From positions 620,001-684,000 of the forward strand of contig CAXHUL010000250.1 of NCBI GenBank assembly GCA_964019695.1: a stretch of DNA of 64,000 nt, in the 5' to 3' direction. Numbering within the stretch: the stretch's first letter is position 1; the number at the start of each line of letters is the position of its first letter. The stretch is from Loripinus fragilis. Taxonomy: Eukaryota > Mollusca > Bivalvia > Lucinida > Lucinidae. The position numbers and the translations under genes were made by a program. The notes under the pieces are model-generated. The model did no database searches. It was not told where the DNA came from and saw nothing but the letters and a program-made list of their open reading frames with translations. Shown piece by piece: positions 1-13,083 of this stretch.

Positions 1-59
1 CTCTGTGTTACAGTAATCATTTAGTCTACTACACAGGTCACGCCACGAGAAGTGGCTGT

Positions 60-1110
60 ATTTGGTGTACCTAATGAGTCAAAAGTAATTATTTTTAGTC
101 TGACTAAAAATATTTTAGTCCAACCAAAATTATATATAGGTGTCACGTATATAAATATACACACTACCATAAATGATTTTCAGTCTCACGTATTTATTCT
201 ATGTCAAACTGAAACTTATTTTAATCTGATCAGAATTAATTTTAGTCTGACGTTAAATAATAGTGCAACTCAAAAGAATGATTTTAGTCGAACTGTAATT
301 ATTTTAAGTTGGAATGAAATTAATTTCAGTTGGTTTCAAATTAATTATAGATCGACGTAAATTAATGATGATGCGACTGAAAATGCTTATGGTTGGTAGT
401 ATATATATTTCCGTCGCAGCCGATGATATTTTTAGTGGTACTAAAAATAGTTTTAGTCTGACGGTAAATTTTTACTTTTGATCCTTTCAGTACACCTGCC
501 GAAAGTAATGGGTTAAAAGGAAGATTTACCGTCCGACTAAAATTATTTAAAGTCTGATAAAAATTATTTTTAGTCCCACCAAAATTATATATAGGTGTCA
601 TGTATATAAATATACGTCCTACCATAACTGCTTTTCAGTCTCAGGTATTTATTCTATGACGAACTGAAAAGTATCTTATCTGACCAAATTAATTTAAGTC
701 CAATGTAAAATGATATTGGTGCAACTCAAAAGATAGGCCACAAAAATTATATATAGGTGTCACGTATATAAATAAACGTCCTACCATAGCTGATTTTTAG
801 TTTCACATATTAATTTTATGTCGCAATGAAACTTATTTTAGTCTGATCAAAATTAATTTTAGCGTGACGTAAAAGCAATTCTAGTCCAACATAAAATAAA
901 TATGGTGAGACTCAAAAGAATGATTTTAGTCGACACATTAATATTTCAAGTTGGACTGAAATTAATTTCGGTTGGACTTATATTGATTAAAGTCAAACGT
1001 AAACTAATTATGGTGTGACTGAATATATTAATGGTTGGACTATTTATATTTCCGTCTCGCCTATAATATTTTAGTGGGACTAAACACAATTTTAGTCAGA
1101 TGGTAATTCT
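60..1110. repeat. TTTTAGTC-rich repeat block
   Basis: A phrase around atataggtgtcacgtatata recurs at about 130, 583 and 746, followed each time by ctaccata..tgattttcagt. Short TTTTAGTCTGAC / GTCAGACTAAAA motifs occur throughout in both orientations. Boundaries are vague, and the block may extend left of the window. No gene is seen; open frames here are by-products of the repeats. Confidence 0.75.
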
Positions 1111-1229
1111 TATACTTTTGACCCATTTGGTACAAAATAATATGGACAATAAAAATACATGTGTCAATAAAGTATTTATACTTAATCAAGATTATTGTTC
1201 ATCTTCAAGTTCCCCTCCATCAGTTGAAC

Positions 1230-1365
1230 ATATGTTTTGGGTGCTCAAAAGGACATTCTCCTTGAAAAAACTCTTAAAAGCACACACAATTTATGATTTT
1301 GTTGGACGATAGGAAAATTAGAATTGATTTCGCCCCTTTATCCTGAGGCCTGAATTTCTTGTCTA
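1230..1365. repeat. Degenerate copy of the GAACCGTCTCA hairpin family
   Basis: The stretch tatgttttgggtgctcaaaa, a decayed centre and the tail ending tgaggcctgaat match other copies at 37.1, 46.8 and 47.4 kb. The palindrome is no longer perfect here. Confidence 0.6.
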
Positions 1366-1529
1366 TCAGAACAGAATCATTTCTAGTACTCAAAAGAATC
1401 ATCTCATTGAGACGGCTCTCATGAGTACACACAAAGTAAATTATGTTTATCACTGCGCATCACTTTTAACCAACTGATAGGTCTAGATAAATTAATACTC
1501 TGGTCTTAAACTTGTGATTATCATCATCT

Positions 1530-1766
1530 GGGCCTCGTCGCAAGAAAACCTGTCTACAGGGTCTCCGACAAAGCGAGTTTCAAACCAGTCTCCTCAGCTA
1601 CAGAGACTAGCTAGAAAATGGAAATTTCATCTGTAGCAAGTACACGTATGCTTCTTTCCAAAAAGCTAACAACAAAGGCGCTGATCAGACTGCGCGTATG
1701 CACAGGCTGGTCTGTGCCTGTGTTATTCGCAAACCCCCGAAGACAGGTTTTCTTGCATTGTTGCCC
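1530..1766. mobile_element. MITE family A, copy 1
   Basis: About 237 bp with inverted ends: gggcctcgtcgcaagaaaac on the left and the complement ending in aagacaggttttcttgc on the right. The interior has cagtctcctcagctacagag and gctgatcagactgcgc, shared with copies at 15.45, 36.29 and 50.49 kb. Confidence 0.82.
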
Positions 1767-4362
1767 ATTTATTCAATTTGTCACCAGTTCCGAAATATAC
1801 TGTTCAACAATAGTTTAGCACGGATTTTAATACGATGCCCCTCTTTGAATGAACATGAAACATTTTTTTTTTGTGTAGTCAACATGAATTTATGTTTTTT
1901 TCGTGTCAGCCAGCAAAAAGGTAACCTGGTTAGGCGTCAGTGGATTAACGTTAAATTTGATATCATGTGCATGTAAAGGATACACGGCCACATGGGAACA
2001 TCGGAAATTATAAAGTTAAGCAAAAGGTTCTTAAAGATGAAAACTGTTAAAAACGTCAGAGTTTGATACCCGTTTATATCTCTTTTTACCGTTCCATTAT
2101 GGCGTTTAAATAATCAAGCGGTCAAGTAATCTTAATGGTGCTTGAGTGACACAAGCACACGGAACATTTCTGTTAGTTGATTCTCTGGAAACGTCTTTAG
2201 ATAGCGTTACCACTTACATTTAGCCTAAACTTCAGATTGAGTTAAACACCCAGATACAACATTTTATAAACTTCCCTTACCCTTAATTGTATTGCCACTG
2301 TTTTGGCTTCCTCTTAAACACAAAAACCCTTTCAATTAACCCTTAAAGCGTCAAGCGCAACAAAAGTTGCCTGTTTTTCTCGTCTGCTGAAATGTTTAAG
2401 GAGCCTCTATGGCAAACAGTTTGGACCCAGATCAAGCTGCTTCTATAGGAACAGTCTGATCCGGGTCCACCCTCTTTGCTTCTATACTTAAATTCATCAG
2501 TAATGTTAGGCAATTTATTTTTTGCAGCAGACGACTTCAGCAGACGTCATTTTTAGATGCATTTTTTCTTGGCGCTTTAAAAGCTAAGCCTGTCTACATA
2601 ACGAAAACAGTACTGTTGTTTTTGACTTGTAAACGTCTTTATAGCAACAAAGTAAGTTGTTTTCAAGGCCCACATATGTGCAGGCTGGTCTGAGCCTTTG
2701 CTGGTCGCACATACCACAATGTTGGAAATCTCACGCGTGGCTCAATTATGGGTGTATATATACTATAGCGTTTTGGTCAGAGCTATCATCTACACCTTTA
2801 TGTTTGCGAGCAGCCAAGGCTCTGGTGAGACTGTGAGATTGCCCTGGCTCACCTGAGCCTTTGCTGTTCTCCAATGTGATAAGTGCCAATGACTCGTTTT
2901 GAGGAAAAGCAGACAATTCGGACCTTGGTCATGACACTGACTATTCGGACTTTGGTCAACTCGGAGCATTTAATTGCCTGTGGTCTATTCGGACTAAAAT
3001 CAGTGATCATTCTGGATCATTTTGTAAAAAAATCATTGGTCAACTCTGAACAACGTTACTACATGTATCACTTCAACTGTGCCAGGTCGTGCATTTTCAG
3101 ACATGATTAGTAAAGTTATAAAACTAAAGCTACAGTATTTTAAACATGTTAATGTACAAGTTACATGTCAAAGAGACCAAGAAGTGTATGCGGCATGTCA
3201 TGATCATAAAATATATCTTCACACCAAATTTGGAATTCCTACCTCAAATTGTATACAGATATGCTCTGGGCTTGACCTTGCTAGAACTAAAACCAGAGGT
3301 CAAGGACACAGTAAGTTGGAAACAGTTGGTGACTCGCCAGGGCCCAAGATGTATCTACATACCAAATATGGAACTGTGTTACGATACAGAATGGCTGGAA
3401 TAACAGAATCAGCTATGGTTGCGTATACGCACAAATACGCAGTGGTTTAGGTATGCACCTGGGCACCTATTCGAACCATGATACGGTACTCTTTCTTTTG
3501 ATAGTCCCAATAAAAGGTCGGTTTGTCTGAGATGGAATTCATTGTATCTATATTTATCAACGCTTGCACGTTTTCCTTATTCTTCTTGAATATCTCGGAA
3601 ATCTTGTGCGTTTTTCAATATATAAAGGATGGAATTTCCCATTCTTGTTAGGGGACATTTTAAACATACCGATGAAAGGTTCGATATAGAGATGCTATTC
3701 ATTATTATAAAAGGTACGTGAAGTTATATATATTGTTACTGTATTGATATTGTACATGACAGGGCGATGGCGATCCGTGTAATTGCATTGAATCGCGATG
3801 TCTCTAGCATGTCACATTGTATTGAAATAATAAGTCACTCGTTTTCTATTTTGTCGTCTGTTGAATCGGCCAGCATTCCGTGTATGTGTTCTTTCGGGTG
3901 TTATCAATAACGTCCCGTTTTTTTTGGTGAAAATAGCGATTGTTACGCACTTGCGTATGAAGTTACGCACATGCGTATTGCCTAAAAATCTGCTGGGACC
4001 ATTCTTGCGGCTATAGTAAAAGCTGTCCGGATGGACTCGTCGGGTTATTTCGGACAAAAGTAGCCACAGGCCATGTCGGGCCTGCACCTAAAACTATAAT
4101 GGCATGCTGAAAGATTTACCAGGGACCGATAGGTGAAAAACAATTTTTGCAGCTAGATTTTAAATTGTTGTGATTTTGTACGGCGTTGTTGGAAAGACGA
4201 TTTAACTGCCAGTGAGAATCGACTTTCTGTAGCGACCTGTATGTGTCACCTCGAGTTATATCTGACGCATATAAGAATAAGGGTTAGGTGCATACACTAC
4301 AACACACTTACATAAATAAGGTGATAGCTGACATGTATGTTTAGAGATTAGGTAGGTGTAAT
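1767..4362. other. Intergenic stretch, no gene recognised
   Basis: It holds fragments of common interspersed repeats, including tttggacccagatcaagctg near 2,410, a MITE B fragment (2,672-2,745), and a self-similar stretch 3,150-3,450 whose ORF repeats YLHTKFG / YLHTKYG. That ORF looks like a read-through of dispersed repeat sequence. I see no splice-supported coding exon. Confidence 0.55.
2672..2745. repeat. MITE family B fragment
   Basis: Matches the right end of the elements at 17.4-17.96 kb: gcaggctggtctgagccttt, then gttggaaatctcacgcgtgg. The left part is missing. Confidence 0.65.
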
Positions 4363-4476
4363 GTTACACCAAAGTAAATGTAAAATATTTTTTGTTACAC
4401 CAAAGTAAATGTAAGATATTTTCGTTACACCAAAGTAAATGTAAAATATTTTGTGTTACACCAAAATAAATGTAAG
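4363..4476 (+). repeat. Minisatellite, about 3.7 copies of a 30-31-bp unit
   Basis: The unit gttacaccaaagtaaatgta plus a short aaatatttt run begins at 4363, 4394, 4424 and 4455, with one-base changes between units. Confidence 0.9.
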
Positions 4477-6648
4477 AAAGCATTGAACGGTTTTACACAC
4501 ATAAAACAGCAGAATGTAATCTCTCAATATTGATGTATATATTTTTTGCCGAGAGGTCATAATTAGTTGTTTACAACTGATACGTTATACATGTACGAAA
4601 TTAGTGCGTGGGCAGGGTGATGTCCGACGTAAACGTCCAAACGTTACGTCGGCACCACACTGTTCAACCTTTTTCCTGGAATTTTAAGAGAATTGGTATC
4701 AGTATTTGTAAACCTCGAAACTATCTAGATAACGTGACCTTGAAGGGAAAAAGGGCCACAGGATCTTGATGTTTCGGCTGCGATAGCGTCTCAACCAGGG
4801 TGACGTTACGACAGTGTATAGAAGAGTTTGTTACGTATGGGTTTGTTCGTTTGGCATAAGAGGTATTGTTTAGCGCTGACATAGGCCAGTCACTAAAAAA
4901 TACTTCTCTATTATATAAGTTTAAGTGTGGGTATTTAGAAGAGCCGATCCATCCTAACCGCATGGGAGCCGTTAGCCATACACCCACGGGTGTGGGCTAA
5001 TCGCGCGCTTATAGGGTTAGGCTGTAATTTAAAAGAGTAAGACCACTGAAATTATTTCTATTTTTGTGAACTTCGAACGAACAACCCCATTATCGACGCA
5101 AAAGAGTGATTCTGAGATTCTAAATATAGATTGTTTTTTGCAGAATCGTCTCTTGTGTCCCCTCCTACGTTGGAGGCTGAAAGTTGGTGAGCCGTTGATT
5201 AGTACCTGAGGGCACATAATAGTTGTCCCCCTTAGGCCACGACCAGCGTGGATCAAAGCCCCAATCGTTACAACGTAGTACAACCAAATGGGAAGCCAAC
5301 CGGCTCGAATGGTTATATGAAAAATATGACGCCCCAACGCGGGATATGATCAGGAGGACATATATTAATACTGACGTCTTGAGTGACGATCAGCAGTACG
5401 CGTAACAGATAACACGAATACGTTAATCCAGTGACGACCAAAGTACAGGTTCGATCACCTCAGCGCCGATGGTCTGAAATAGACACACGTGCAGCTTAGA
5501 AGACATAGTGTTCGCGAGACGCGTATAATCTCGAGATTTCTCGTCAATACGAGAACTAAAATATTAAAGGATCCGATTGTTTTTTTTATGAGAACTTAAG
5601 CTATATGTTAATCATATTCTTTACGTCTCTTATTTCTGACTAGTTGACGTACATCTAGAACAGGACAGTCCAAGATTGGTTCTAATTGAAACGATCTTGG
5701 AGTGGCAACTTGCTCTAGTATAGGATGGTCAATTAGCCAGAAATAACAGCGTAGGTGGTGTCATTATATATTAATGTGTTGTTGATGTTTTCTTAGTACA
5801 TAAAGTACTGAAAAGTTTTGCTAGTTGTGTGCATTATTTTTCCCTGGTAGCATCGTCATCGCAAAAAGGAATTTTCCAATAAGATTTCCCCTCTTCCTTC
5901 CTGACCGGCATTATGTCGTAACAAACTGCTACCATCCATAAATAATATAGGCGATCTGCTGTAGGTGCATTTTTTCAAGACCTGACTCCTGATATCAAGG
6001 TCACAGTGGCTGAAAACAGTGAGCGACATTCTATGACCCCAATATATATCCACAAATCGAACTTGGGGTTAATATGTCATATAATATGAGACATGCTCTT
6101 AACACTATGTTTTTGCTTGCTGTCGGCGAGTTGTCTTGTCGGTGAATTGTTTTTGCTTACACACGACCGTTATGCTAACAGTATGTTACTATAAATAGAC
6201 AGCCAGGTAGAGGGTATCAATCACTATTCCGAAACAATGGTATAAGTATTTCTGTAGGGGGAATTTGACGATATAGCCAATTTTAGTCTATGTGATGATT
6301 TTAAATTAAAAATAATTATGAAAAATCTCCACCGAGGATGAATTTGAAAAAATAAACTATGTAGGTCGGCACTCGGCAGCTCGGCTCGGCTGGGGCTTTC
6401 AGACCCGACCATGTCAATATGTCAATGTGTACCACCTCCATTGGGGAGTTTGTCTTCAATATCACTACCGGGGAGTTTAACTGAAGTTCGGTCCGGTATA
6501 CCATTTTACCGATTTTTTCCCCATGACAACCGTAAAACAGCACTAGCAAAATAAACAGCAATATTTTAGTTTGTTTTTGACCAAATTTAAATAAAAGTAG
6601 GTTTCGTTGATGTATGTTGTCTATGTGATCAATTTCGACCTAAGCTGA
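4477..6648. other. Intergenic stretch, no gene recognised
   Basis: No repeat family or conserved protein is recognised. A minus-strand ORF at 6316-6561 starts MLFILLVLFYGCHG, which resembles a signal peptide, but nothing else supports it (see findings). Confidence 0.5.
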
Positions 6649-7398
6649 CCACGGGCACCTGTTTTCACGGCTCTATGCAAATTCATCAGGAAAATCAATA
6701 ATTTTTCAGTTGAATGTAGATCTAATGGTCATACAATTAAGGCACAACGTTCGGTGAAATATCTTGGTCTTACTTTAGATGACCAGTTAACTGGGGAGGC
6801 TATTGTTAACTCTATTGTTCAAAAAGTCAATGGTAGGCTTAAATTTCTTTATAGACAATGTAACTTTTTGGAGGAAAAACTTAGGAAATCCATATGTTCT
6901 GCACTTATCCAATGTCACATAGATTATGCATGCTCCTCGTGGTACTCGGGTTTAAACAAACAACTTAAGAAAAAACTTCAGATTTGTCAAAACAAAACAG
7001 TTCGGTTCATTAAAAATCTTGGCCCTAGATCTCATATTGGTTTCTTGGAACTTAATAGTCTTAATATGTTGAATGTGGATTTCAGGGTAAAACAACTTCG
7101 TCTGAGTCATGTGCATAAAATTTTCAATGGAACTGGCCCGTCGTATTTGTCTGAACAATTCATCAAAGTTTCCGATGTCCATCATCATTTCACCAGAGGT
7201 AGTACTGAAAACTTTATAGTACCTTCTGTCAATGGTGTTGCAGCAACAACTTTTTATTACAGTGGAATTAAGGATTGGAACTCTCTACCCTCGGATGTCA
7301 AACAGAAGTGCACTTTCAATGGTTTCAAATCTGCTGCAAGACAATACCTTAGATCTCAACTGCAACTTATGGAATCTGATACCTATGCTTATTATTAA
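6649..7398 (+). pseudogene. LINE reverse-transcriptase C-terminal fragment (CR1/jockey-like)
   Basis: The frame is open from 6649 and ends at TAA 7396-7398. It carries the conserved step VKYLGLTLDDQL after the RT palm, followed by the thumb and C-terminal region with DYACSSWYSGL, RFIKNL, YYSGIKDWNSLP and the final F-K-x-A-x-x-x-L pattern usual in CR1/jockey/RTE-like non-LTR elements. The endonuclease and the catalytic FADD-type palm motif are missing, so the copy is 5'-truncated and dead. The retained frame has no internal stop, which implies a fairly recent insertion. Real homology probably starts near 6670-6690. Confidence 0.88.
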
Positions 7399-7983
7399 TA
7401 TGCATTTAGCATTTCAATTTTGCAACTTAGGTTTATGTCCCCTCCTCTCATAACTGCTTCTTGGATCTAACCAACAGGACCCCATTGGAAATAAGCCTTA
7501 GGGCTTTCATGGGCTATCCTGGGTTATTTCAACACTCATACATTTTGCCTTTACATCATCATTCATTAAAATAACAAATTTTGTTTTCATTCATGTCTCA
7601 CACTCTTATTCGGGAGTGTGAGATATGAATGAGATATCAGTCATTTTCACCATTTATGTTTTGTGCCTAGTCAAAAAGTGATCTCTTAATTTATATAATG
7701 CATAATTGTGATGATATGTGATAACCTAGTTCACTGTGATAATCTTAATGTGATATTTGTGCCAGATCCATTCAAAATCTTCTTAAATTATTCAAATTCA
7801 TCATAAATTATAAGTTTTAATAGCATCAGAGATTTATTTAACTTTTTTTTTATTTAAATTATTCCATATTTTAAAGTGCTAAATTAATGTGATATTTAAT
7901 GTGCTATATGTTTTTAATTTGCTGCTGTATATGTATGTATGTGTTGATTTTACCAAATAAACATCAATCAATCAATCAATCAT
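6649..7983 (+). mobile_element. 5'-truncated LINE with ATCA-repeat tail
   Basis: The RT remnant is followed by a ~550-bp 3' UTR and ends aaacatcaatcaatcaatca, a short tandem tail typical of CR1/L2-group LINEs. A hairpin with arms cacactc/gagtgtg lies at about 7,600-7,623 in the 3' UTR. The 5' truncation is what incomplete target-primed reverse transcription would produce. Confidence 0.85.
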
Positions 7984-8386
7984 CGCAACACACCCAATTT
8001 ACAACAGTCACCTATTTTCACCTATACTTGGGTATGAAGGACATAGGGAAATATCAACCTGGAGAGAACAGATCATGCAGGAAGTAGGAGAGTACATTGA
8101 AATGATAGAAAGGTTCAAATTGGCACAAGCCCAGAACTTTGCATCCCAATAGATATCACAAACAGTTTAGTAAATTTTTATCAGAAACATACCAGAGAGA
8201 ATAATTACCGAAGAGCTTAAATTAAAAATTTACCATCTGAGAAGAACACCATTGTGCAGAGTACAGCCTGTAACGGCGTTGAAAGAAACTGAAACAAGCC
8301 ATAGAAATGTACTAAAACACAGCATATTTTTTTCTTGGCCTTGGCACTTTGCTTGTGAAGTGCAATATTGATTTTTTAATCAATCA
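7984..8386. other. Intergenic stretch, nothing recognised
   Basis: No open frame of note and no repeat match within the window. It ends with AATCA (8382-8386), the target-site copy of the element that follows. Confidence 0.5.
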
Positions 8387-9570
8387 CACGCTAGAGAACC
8401 TCTGTACTCGAACAGCGCAGTCATCGCGTGGTGGTCACAGTCGACGGGTGGAAAATTAGCGTGTTTATGTGCACCTTGCTGTTGAAAAACGTAATAAATT
8501 TCTTCATAATTTACTTCTGAGAGTATTTTTTGCTGATTATTGTCAGTAATATATCCAGCTTTGTATCTGCGTAGCAATACGTGTGTGGGTTAAGCGATAG
8601 TCAATACAGCGCCTTATTTATACAAAGAAGGTGCTTTTTTCTCCAAAAAAAGGATGAAATATTTTTTTTGTATATATTCTGGAATTAATGCTTACTTAAG
8701 ATAAAACGCTAAGTACCATGGCTTTAATGTGCAAAAGTTTGAAATCTATGGGTAGAGCATTTTGAAAGTTATTCAAGATTTTAATACTGTACGCACATTT
8801 CTCTATATCGGGTGCTCTGGCCCAATGATCAGGTGCTCCTGTACACAGTCGTCTGGATTAGATAAAAGAGAACTGTACGCATATGTCGCGGGTTGTCAAT
8901 GCTATATTTGAGCCAGCACTTGTATTTTGGGGTATGTGTTGCATTTTCGACCAACGAACACCCAGGCAAGCCTTTGCAGACTCGCATCGGACTTTGTTAC
9001 TAACATACACAAAGTATGGATGAAGATAAAGACTCGAAACAAAATTTGGACCCTATAGTCCAACTAGATGCGTCGACAGTCTTGAACTGACCAACGCAAC
9101 GACACCTTAGCAGGTGACATGCCCCCATTAACGAATTCAGACGTGTTCAATCTTCCAATCAAATCCATGGCCAGTGGATTTAACTCGTTGCATGCTGGGA
9201 TATTTTCTATGCTCTTTGTCATCTGCTGATATTACCTGATCTGGGTCCAAACTGTTTACTAAGATTATCAGCAGCGGCACTTGTACATGTATATAAAGAG
9301 TGTGGTCAGGCGCCCTTATCAACTAGCTCCCCGGACAGTCAAAATCACTTTCATGGTATAGACCAATTCGCGCCGGTTCGACACGGGGGTAACAAGTCAT
9401 GAGCTCTTTAAAATTGTAGGTATAGTTTCCAGTATCTCACATCTGGAAAATGGAACAAACCTTAGGTAGCTCCACGCGTCAGGACGCGTTGAACTAAATA
9501 TTTTCGCATTTTGGAAAATTTGTTGACATTGCATAGCTAAATTACAGCCTCAAAGCGATCACGGTCCACA

Positions 9571-9666
9571 AAGGGGGGGGGGGGGGAGTTACTCCGATAC
9601 TGTTTGATACATGCGTTTTTTTTTGTCTAAATCTTTGAATTACATTATTATTATTTATTCTTTTTT

Positions 9667-9697
<31 letters not shown>

Positions 9698-9700
9698 GGT
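9571..9700. repeat. Poly-G and poly-T/poly-G runs
   Basis: An 18-base G run is followed 70 bases later by a T run passing directly into a G run of over 20 bases. Such runs are prone to sequencing error and could form G-quadruplexes. Confidence 0.9.
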
Positions 9701-10624
9701 CAGAAATCTTGATATTTTTGGGGGTATGAAGATTTTGTGGATATTTTTGGGGGGTCACGAGAAAATTGGACTAGTTTTAGGTGTCTCTTCTATGTATTTT
9801 AGGGTCTTTTCTTAAGGTAAGTGTACAGAATGAGAAATTTTTTGCGTGGCAAAAAATTCAAATATTTTTTGGGGTTCTTGATATTCCCAATTTTTTTTTT
9901 GGCGGCACACGGTAGATGCTGGGCCCAATCCGACGTATGAAGAAAAAGTGAGAATCCCCCCCCCCCCCCACCACACACACTCACCCTTGGTCACAGTCTA
10001 TGATGAGAAGTTGCTAGCTAGGTGATCTGTGATTGCGGATTGAGTTATTTCTGGCCATACATGTCTTTATTAAATCTGAACATACTGCGGGAGTTCGGCT
10101 TATTCTACAATCTGGAACTCCTAATGGTCCGTGATTGTAGTAAAATTATGGGTTAATCCCACAATAGTTTTAAACCCCGTAAGGCCAAACTACCCACACA
10201 ATAATCTAATATTCCCACGCAGAACCGGTTTCATCCCCATAATGTTACACGGCAATGTATCAGCGGATAGACAACGCCAAATATCTCACCAAATTTTTCG
10301 GAGGATAAAATAAACAAGAATATTAAACAATGAACTTCAAAACGCATTACATTTTTTTCCTTTTTCAGTATAAATGGGTTAGCACACGAGATCTTGGTGT
10401 GAAGTAATATTTAATGCATGCATGTATAGCTGTCTAATGAGAATAGGCCTGTATTTGGGATAAACATTGCAGCTTCATATACCTGCTTTGAGTATGCGAG
10501 CAGCGAATGCTCGGATACTCAGGCTCGCATGAGCCTCGGTTGTTCGTCCAAGATCTCCTGTGCTGTCTTAGTGCCAGAAGAACTTTTTATTAGCCTGCGA
10601 ATACCTTGTGAGCACGTCGTAAAA

Positions 10625-10696
10625 TTGGGCCACTATCGGCCCGCAAGCAAAACGCCATCCGAACGGCGTTTCGCTGCCGGGCCGATAGTGGCCCGA
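10625..10696. repeat. GGGCCACTATCGGCC hairpin element, copy 1
   Basis: A 72-bp near-perfect palindrome: ttgggccactatcggcccgc is mirrored by the complement ending gggccgatagtggcccga, with aacgccatccgaacggcgtt in the middle. A second copy is at 41,982. Confidence 0.88.
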
Positions 10697-13006
10697 GATT
10701 GGATACTGGCTGGGCATATCATCTGCCGAGGTCGACCGTTAAATAGTTTTGCTGTCAGTAGAGCGACAAACAGTATTGACCCAGATCAGACTGAGCCTAC
10801 ACTGTTTGCAAAAATATTTCTAAAATGTTCCAAGACAAGTTTTAGTGTGATAAGCGTTTTTTCGGCCTTAGAGGTTTTGTTTATTTCTAAAATGTAATAC
10901 TTTTCTCTGAAAAATGCGCAGACCCTGATGAAAAGTCGTATTATGCTTGCGGCAATTCATCGCGGCCTTCACTGTTTGCCAAAGTGCCTCTTTTAGGAGA
11001 AAGTACAAAGAGTAAACAGAATTACTTTAGCTTGCTGAAGACTGCAAAGTGGTCGTAAGTTACGTCATATACCCAACACGTATCATCGTGTTCCAAATTT
11101 GTCTTAACTCTTTGATTGCTGAGTAACGTTTTTTTGTCCTAAACATTGTTTAAATTTCATGGACCTTTCTCCTTCGGGTCCTGCCAGACGTTTTGCTGAG
11201 CCTGATCTGGGTCTAAACTGTTTGTATGATCATTCTCAGACATTTTCATTTTAAAATGCTTCCAGAAATACATTTTTAACGTTTTGCATGCTGATTCTTT
11301 TTTCCGCATACTGTTTTGTCATCATAACCAGATTACAGCTAATCGAGCCAACATCCCATCACGGGCCAGCGAAACGCCAGCTGCCTGATTTCTAATAAAA
11401 TAGGTACTTACTGGGTACAGGCTCTAACAGTTTTGATCCAGATCAGGCTCCAAGTTTTTTTTTCAAAAATAGTGAGTATGATCAGAAAATACCACAATCA
11501 CAAACCGAAGACAAACCCATGGCACCGCGAGGAAGAGCCACACAACCATCACGAGACACCAGGAAGACAAACTAAGCAAAGCAACCAGCTCTCTCTTCAG
11601 ATCCAGATCGTGTTGACATTTCAAGCTTACGTTCTACCATCCGTTTATTCGCAGATCGGCCATCTATTGGCCTCTTTTTATTCTACGTGGTAAGCATATG
11701 GCTAAAAATGACATCCACATAATGGAGTCCCTCCCAGGGGTTTTGGGAAACTGGCGAAATGACATTTATTCCAGGGGAACAGGGAAAAAAGGTCAAATTT
11801 TGAGTGGAACAAGGTACAAAGGCAATATTGGGGAACATGGAACTTAAGAAAACAATTTTCGATTCTTGGGGAACAGGGAAACAAGCCTATTTATTTCAGG
11901 GGAACAAGGGAACGGTTATCCCCCTAGGAGGGTCTCATAAGCGTTCCAATTTTCAAACCATCCACCAGTTTGTGTATCTGTTCATCCGTCTGTCAACACG
12001 TCATACTAAATTGTGACAGCATGTACGTCAAAACATGCATTTTATACTCTTCGAACATACACTGTTGTGTGACCCCATACCATGATCAACACCACATTTG
12101 CAGAAAAGTATGCAGCAGAGATATATGAAGTGTCATTGTTGTCCTGGACATACTCCTCAAGCACGCACTATGCCATAAATCGCATGTTTCGTTGATATTT
12201 ATGATTCTGTAAAGCGCATGTCTTTTTTTATGAAATCCGTAAAATTGTAACATTGATCTTCGTATCACTCGCCAGTGACCCTGGTTATTTTATGCACTAA
12301 AATGCATGTCTTGTCCAGCAGTGATAAATTAAGTAGCAAACCTTGCAATGGTTATAAGAGAGCGTGGCATGGCTTGTTTTATGTATTGGCATTGCTTTGA
12401 AATTGTTGCCGAGACGGTTTGGCAACGCTGGAGACAAATAAACAGCAGTTCAATCGCTCTGGCTTTGTTAAAACCGCTCGTGCTCCCATCGACTGCGTCC
12501 AGATACAGCTTGACGAATGCGTACAAAGTAAATATTTAGGCACTCGACATATGGCACAGTCCACTTGACTACTCAAAATTTGCGTACAGAAGAAAAATGG
12601 CTTGCCACTTCGCAAATAATAAACAGAAACATTTCAAACTTTCTAGTCCTCCACTTATACGTATTCTTTATTATTTGATGACATAGCATGATAATTGATG
12701 ACTTTAATGGCACATTTATTAGTCATTGAACGCATTTCAGGCACATAAAATCCCATTGACTAGCCAGAAACTGACTGGTACTCTGCTGGTTTTAAAATTT
12801 AAAGGCTCTTATTTGGCCAGAATGGACTAAAATACCTAAGCAATAATTCCAAATGAAAAAAACATCGTGAAAATTAAAAGTTGTAAAGAACTGACTCGTA
12901 GAATGGATCACAGTAAACCAAAATAGTATATTGTGTGCACCCTTCGACTGCGAACACCACGCGATGACTGCGCTTTTCGAGTACAGAGGTTCTCTAGCGT
13001 GAATCA

Positions 13007-13083
13007 GAAGCGTGGTAGCTCAGTGTTTAAGTGCCCTTATCTCTGGTGCTAGAGGTTTGATCCCAACTCGGCAAGAGGTATCC
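13007..13083 (+). mobile_element. SINE family 3, tRNA-like head only
   Basis: gcgtggtagctcagtgttta resembles a box A region and gaggtttgatcccaact a box B. The body is cut off by the inverted-repeat element that begins within it. Confidence 0.65.

Larger units (their letters stand above)
8387..13001. mobile_element. 4.6-kb DNA transposon-like element with ~60-bp TIRs
   Basis: The left end cacgctagagaacctctgta, continuing ctcgaa.agcgcagtcatcgcgtggtg, is repeated in inverted orientation at the right end with few mismatches. AATCA flanks both ends (8382-8386 and 13002-13006), a perfect 5-bp duplication. The interior holds poly-G runs at 9,571-9,588 and 9,658-9,700, a GGGCCACTATCGGCC hairpin, GATCAGGCT repeats and TTTCCAGGGGAACA-like repeats near 11,720-11,920, but no transposase I can recognise. 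Probably non-autonomous or internally replaced. Confidence 0.82.

Noticed and set aside
3079..3450. 123-codon ORF with two YLHTKFG/YLHTKYG repeats
   Set aside because: The repeated phrase looks like dispersed repeat DNA. There is no splice or domain support.
10529..10897. 122-codon ORF
   Set aside because: Crosses the GGGCCACTATCGGCC hairpin and a GACCCAGATCAG interspersed repeat; no conserved domain.
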